Below are positions 22,942 through 25,720 of a stretch of 25,720 nt of DNA, one piece after another. A program made the translations under genes and the position numbers. The notes below the pieces were generated by a model. That model saw nothing but the letters and a program-made list of their open reading frames with translations. It did no database searches and was not told where the DNA came from. Every line of letters begins with the position of its first letter. Positions within the stretch are counted from its first letter, which is position 1. Where the stretch lies: positions 1 through 25,720 of the forward strand of contig JBDSEA010000011.1 in the NCBI GenBank assembly GCA_039920305.1, written 5' to 3'. This DNA is from DASRAJ01 sp039920305. GTDB lineage: Bacteria; Bacteroidota; Bacteroidia; Chitinophagales; UBA10324.

Positions 22942-25044
22942 TTACTCCGGCTTTTCTTTTTCTCCGTCATCGTCTGAAATGCTTTTTGATTCAGCACTCT
23001 GATCATCAACGGAATTATTATTTGCATCATTCCGGTCTTTTAATGCAGCCACATCCTCAGTATCACCATCAATATCCGCATTTTCTTTATCAGAAATTTC
23101 TGATGTCCCCTTATCTATTTTTGATTTTAATTGTGATAAAACGCCCAAGTCACCAAGTGTTGACTTCTCGATTTTACGGCTGATCTTTTCAAGTTCTTCA
23201 CGCTGCCCTTTACGGTCATCACGCTTCTTATCTTTCACTACTTCCTTTTCTTTTTCAATCTTTTCTTCCCATGTACGGGTATGCGAAACAATGATTCTCT
23301 TCTGGTTACGGTCAAATTCAATAACCTTAAAGTTCAGCGTTTCCTCAGGCTCTGCATTCTTTCCATTTTCTTTCCGAAGATGCTTTGCGGGAGCATATGC
23401 CTCAAGTCCATAGGGTAATAAAACCACAGCACCCTTATCATCTTTCTTACTAACGGTTGCCTGGTGTTCTGAACCCACAGGGAATACAGTTTCAAACGTA
23501 TCCCATGGATCTTCTTCTACCTGCTTATGACCGAGAGAAAGCTTTCTTTCATCCTTATTTACATCCAGGATAACGACTTCAATCTCGTTGCCTGCCTTAG
23601 TTATCTCATTTGGATTATGTATTCGCTTTACCCATGAAAGATCGCTGATGTGAATAAAGCCGGTTATACCATCTTCCAGCTCAACCACAACACCATAGGG
23701 ATTAAGATTCCGAACAGTTCCCTTGTGTTTTGATCCGACAGGATATTTACTTGCAATCTCATTCCATGGGTCGGCAGTAAGTTGCTTTAATGAAAGTGAC
23801 ATTTTGCGCTCTGCACGATCCAGGGTAACCACCATGGCTTCATATTCATCGCCGAGCTTGAAATATTCTTTCGCATTGATCGGTGCGCTGCTCCATGAAA
23901 TCTCGGAAACGTGAATTAGCCCTTCCACACCTGGCTGCACCTCCAGGAATGCTCCGTAATCCTCAACATTTACAACCTTTCCTTTTATTTTTGATCCTAC
24001 TGCTATAGTCTCATCGAGAACATCCCATGGATGAGGAGTCAGTTGCTTCAGACCAAGTGATATTCTTCTTTTCTCATCATCGAAATCAAGCACTACAACA
24101 TTTAGTTTTTGATTGAGCTTGAGAATATCGGTGGGATGGCTTATTCTGCCCCAGGAAATATCAGTAATGTAAAGCAATCCATCAACCCCACCGAGATCAA
24201 TGAAGGCGCCGAAGTCCGTAATATTCTTTATCGTTCCTTCCAGCACCTGTCCTTTCTCAAGCTTGGAAATGATCTGCATCCTCTGCTCCTCAAGATCACC
24301 TTCAATGAGAGCCTTATGAGATACAACCGCATTTTTGATTGAGGGATTGATTTTTACTACTTTGAATTCCATCATCTTTCCAACATACTGATCATAATCA
24401 GTAATTGGCTTCACATCAATCTGCGAACCCGGCAGAAAAGTTTCCAAACCAAAAAGATCAACAATTAACCCGCCCTTTGTTTTGTTGGTAATCAGTCCTG
24501 TAACAACCTCACCTGTCTGGCTGGCAGATACAATCCTTTCCCACGCCCGTTCCATCTTTGCGCTCTTGCGTGACAGGATCAGCTGACCCTTTAGATTTTC
24601 TTTATCCATTACCATGACTTCAACATCTTCCCCAACTTTCAATTCAGGCATGTCACGGAATTCTGACAATGGAACAAGACCGTCAGATTTGAAGCCCACG
24701 TTGAGCACAACATCTGTATTGGTCATGGATACTACTGTTCCCTTAATGATCTCCTGATTATTTACAGTCACAAACGTGTCACTGTACATATCCTCGAGCT
24801 TGGAGCGCTCATCATGGGTGTATTTACGCACATTTCTTTTTGACACATCCCAGTCAAAATCATCATGCGGAGTTTCAGGCCGTTGCTGGGGATTGTTGGT
24901 TTCGTCCATACTGCCATCATTCAGCTGGAAGTGTTCATCGGCATATTGTAATTCAGACCCGTCTTGTGATTCCTGAATAATTTCGTTTGGTAGTGTTGTA
25001 TTTGATTCCTCGGTAAGCTGGTTTTCGGTTTTGTTTTCTTCCAA
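22942..25044 (-). CDS. rpsA: 30S ribosomal protein S1
   Basis: S1 binds mRNA on the 30S subunit and helps load it for translation. From TTG at 25044 the protein is 700 residues. It has an acidic low-complexity N terminus (about 1-65), then six S1 (OB-fold) repeats from about 96 to 580, the middle ones being clearest (GTIKNITDFGAFIDLGGVDGL, read as a repeat core, then ISWGRISHP; and YGAFLEVQPGVEGLIHVSEISW). It ends in a charged tail with ERSK/EEKIEKEKEVV and STLGDLGVLSQLKSKI, then an acidic Asp/Glu-rich end. TTG is preceded by a strong Shine-Dalgarno, and ATT at 25047 is an alternative start. The in-frame ATG at 25161 lies upstream of the promoter and is not credible. It has its own promoter and terminator. 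Confidence 0.95.
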   Translation of the reverse strand: MEENKTENQLTEESNTTLPNEIIQESQDGSELQYADEHFQLNDGSMDETNNPQQRPETPHDDFDWDVSKRNVRKYTHDERSKLEDMYSDTFVTVNNQEIIKGTVVSMTNTDVVLNVGFKSDGLVPLSEFRDMPELKVGEDVEVMVMDKENLKGQLILSRKSAKMERAWERIVSASQTGEVVTGLITNKTKGGLIVDLFGLETFLPGSQIDVKPITDYDQYVGKMMEFKVVKINPSIKNAVVSHKALIEGDLEEQRMQIISKLEKGQVLEGTIKNITDFGAFIDLGGVDGLLYITDISWGRISHPTDILKLNQKLNVVVLDFDDEKRRISLGLKQLTPHPWDVLDETIAVGSKIKGKVVNVEDYGAFLEVQPGVEGLIHVSEISWSSAPINAKEYFKLGDEYEAMVVTLDRAERKMSLSLKQLTADPWNEIASKYPVGSKHKGTVRNLNPYGVVVELEDGITGFIHISDLSWVKRIHNPNEITKAGNEIEVVILDVNKDERKLSLGHKQVEEDPWDTFETVFPVGSEHQATVSKKDDKGAVVLLPYGLEAYAPAKHLRKENGKNAEPEETLNFKVIEFDRNQKRIIVSHTRTWEEKIEKEKEVVKDKKRDDRKGQREELEKISRKIEKSTLGDLGVLSQLKSKIDKGTSEISDKENADIDGDTEDVAALKDRNDANNNSVDDQSAESKSISDDDGEKEKPE

Positions 25045-25052
25045 AATTTGTG

Positions 25053-25060
25053 TCCTCCTT
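25053..25060 (-). promoter_or_regulatory. strong Shine-Dalgarno of rpsA
   Basis: The minus strand reads AAGGAGGA, complementary to the 16S anti-Shine-Dalgarno. GGAGG ends 9 bases before the TTG start and 6 bases before the ATT codon. It is the only Shine-Dalgarno match of five or more bases at any start I examined in the window, in keeping with the phylum's usual lack of such sites. Confidence 0.78.
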
Positions 25061-25092
25061 TTAAGTGAGATTCCCCGTTTTTTAAGGGGCTG

Positions 25093-25123
25093 CAAAGTTA
25101 ATAGAAATTCGTAATTAGACAAG
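25093..25123 (-). promoter_or_regulatory. candidate Bacteroidota promoter for rpsA
   Basis: On the minus strand CTTG (25120-25123), 19 bases, then TAACTTTG (25093-25100). The -7 element matches TAnnTTTG fully and the -33 matches 3 of 4. The transcript would start near 25086 with a leader of about 42 bases carrying the Shine-Dalgarno. Confidence 0.6.
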
Positions 25124-25352
25124 ATTGAGGCCGGACATAAAAATAAATGAGCATAATACAATGTTTGCAGGTATAAACTGCGATTCGATCTTTTTTTAAA
25201 TGCCCGCTCAGGGAATTAAACAATGCCAGTTAAATAAAAGTTATTCTTACATTCAACAAACTTTATTTTAAATATCATTTTGAGCATGAGATCAAGATAG
25301 GAATGGTTTTTTATTTCACCATTACTGTTTACTTTCATGCCCCCCAATGTTT

Positions 25353-25720
25353 ATGGAATCCCCTGTAGAAAAACATAAAGTCCTCATCAAAAAGCTGCAG
25401 AAAAACACTGGCAAAAGTATTGATCAATGGCTGGAGCTGATGAAGAAGCGGGTATCATGCGTAAGAAAAGATCAGATTGAGTGGCTTAAAATTAAATACA
25501 GCGTTGGCAACGATGATGCAAAGATGATAGTCAAGCTGATGCACGGGAAACTGGGAGAGGAGGACGATGAAGATCTGATCAGGCGGCATTTTCAGAATGG
25601 CAGGGATTATTTGAAGCCGGTTTATGAGAAGCTGATCAGGTTAGGGAAGAAAGCAGGGAAGGTTACGGTAATCGTGAATAAAAGCTATATTTCTCTTTTA
25701 AACAGCAGGCAATTTGCAAT
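25353..25720 (+). CDS. DUF4287 / DUF5655 protein, 3' end outside window
   Basis: The open frame runs from ATG at 25353 (or 25347, two codons earlier) off the right edge, giving at least 122 residues. The N-terminal part has TGKSIDQWLELM, DQIEWLKIKYSV and DDAKMIVKLM, the DUF4287 pattern. The second part (from about residue 85, YLKPVYEKLIRLGKKAGKV, then NKSYISLLNSRQFA) matches DUF5655, a small domain often joined to DUF4287. Both are domains of unknown function in short cytoplasmic proteins. It is divergent from rpsA across a 300-base interval that includes the rpsA leader and promoter. I see no consensus promoter and no Shine-Dalgarno for this gene. Confidence 0.82.
   Translation, partial: MESPVEKHKVLIKKLQKNTGKSIDQWLELMKKRVSCVRKDQIEWLKIKYSVGNDDAKMIVKLMHGKLGEEDDEDLIRRHFQNGRDYLKPVYEKLIRLGKKAGKVTVIVNKSYISLLNSRQFA

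Noticed and set aside
25073..25089. CCCC/GGGG hairpin in the rpsA leader as a regulatory structure
   Set aside because: It has only four pairs with a nine-base loop and overlaps the predicted transcription start.
25045..25161. Upstream ATG for rpsA at 25161
   Set aside because: It lies upstream of the promoter and of the strong Shine-Dalgarno, and encodes hydrophobic and basic residues unlike S1 N termini.

Overview
The window looks like ordinary core chromosome from a member of the Bacteroidota, probably of the Chitinophagales/Saprospirales type, although the sequence alone does not fix the order. Five things support this. A large secreted Asp-box protein ends in a type IX secretion (T9SS) sorting domain. 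The best promoters match the phylum's TTTG-N19-TAnnTTTG consensus. Almost no start codon has a Shine-Dalgarno sequence. Ribosomal protein S1 has the long acidic N- and C-terminal extensions typical of the group. ExbB, ExbD and TonB show the phylum's variant motifs.

Layout. 1-370: 3' remnant of an AHSA1/SRPBCC gene broken by an in-frame stop and a frameshift. 374-4182 (+): a tight run of NAD-dependent DNA ligase ligA, a DEDDh exonuclease and tRNA 2-selenouridine synthase mnmH. 4229-8297 (-): tRNA methyltransferase trmN6 (its start is not a standard codon), a lipocalin-like lipoprotein, the bifunctional histidine-degradation enzyme FTCD, and a Rossmann-fold epimerase-like protein. 8477-9532 (+): fructose-1,6-bisphosphatase, with a textbook phylum promoter and an operator-like inverted repeat upstream. 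9569-10111 (-): RNase HI. 10196-15012 (+): the T9SS-exported beta-propeller protein, then exbB-exbD-tonB. 15057-15200 (-): a 47-residue lipoprotein with its own perfect promoter. 15279-18287 (+): mpl, a second DEDDh exonuclease and a polyprenol-phosphate mannose synthase-like GT2. 18319-21503 (-): dxr-rseP-hscB followed by tRNA-Leu(CAA). 21545-25044 (-): a DUF2147 protein, a 399-base gene-free stretch, an EVE-domain protein, a strong terminator and rpsA. 25353 to the right edge (+): the start of a DUF4287/DUF5655 protein.

The genes mostly serve genome maintenance (ligA, two exonucleases, rnhA), tRNA modification (mnmH, trmN6), translation (rpsA, tRNA-Leu), envelope and isoprenoid metabolism (mpl, dxr, rseP, GT2, TonB system), central carbon metabolism (fbp) and histidine catabolism (ftcD). 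I see no prophage, insertion sequence, CRISPR array, defence island or biosynthetic cluster, and I do not think an undescribed multi-gene system is present. The points most worth a second look are smaller. They are the lone strong Shine-Dalgarno in front of a non-ATG rpsA start, the tiny lipoprotein gene with a consensus promoter, the missing start codon of trmN6, the decayed AHSA1 gene, and the inverted repeat between the epimerase gene and fbp.
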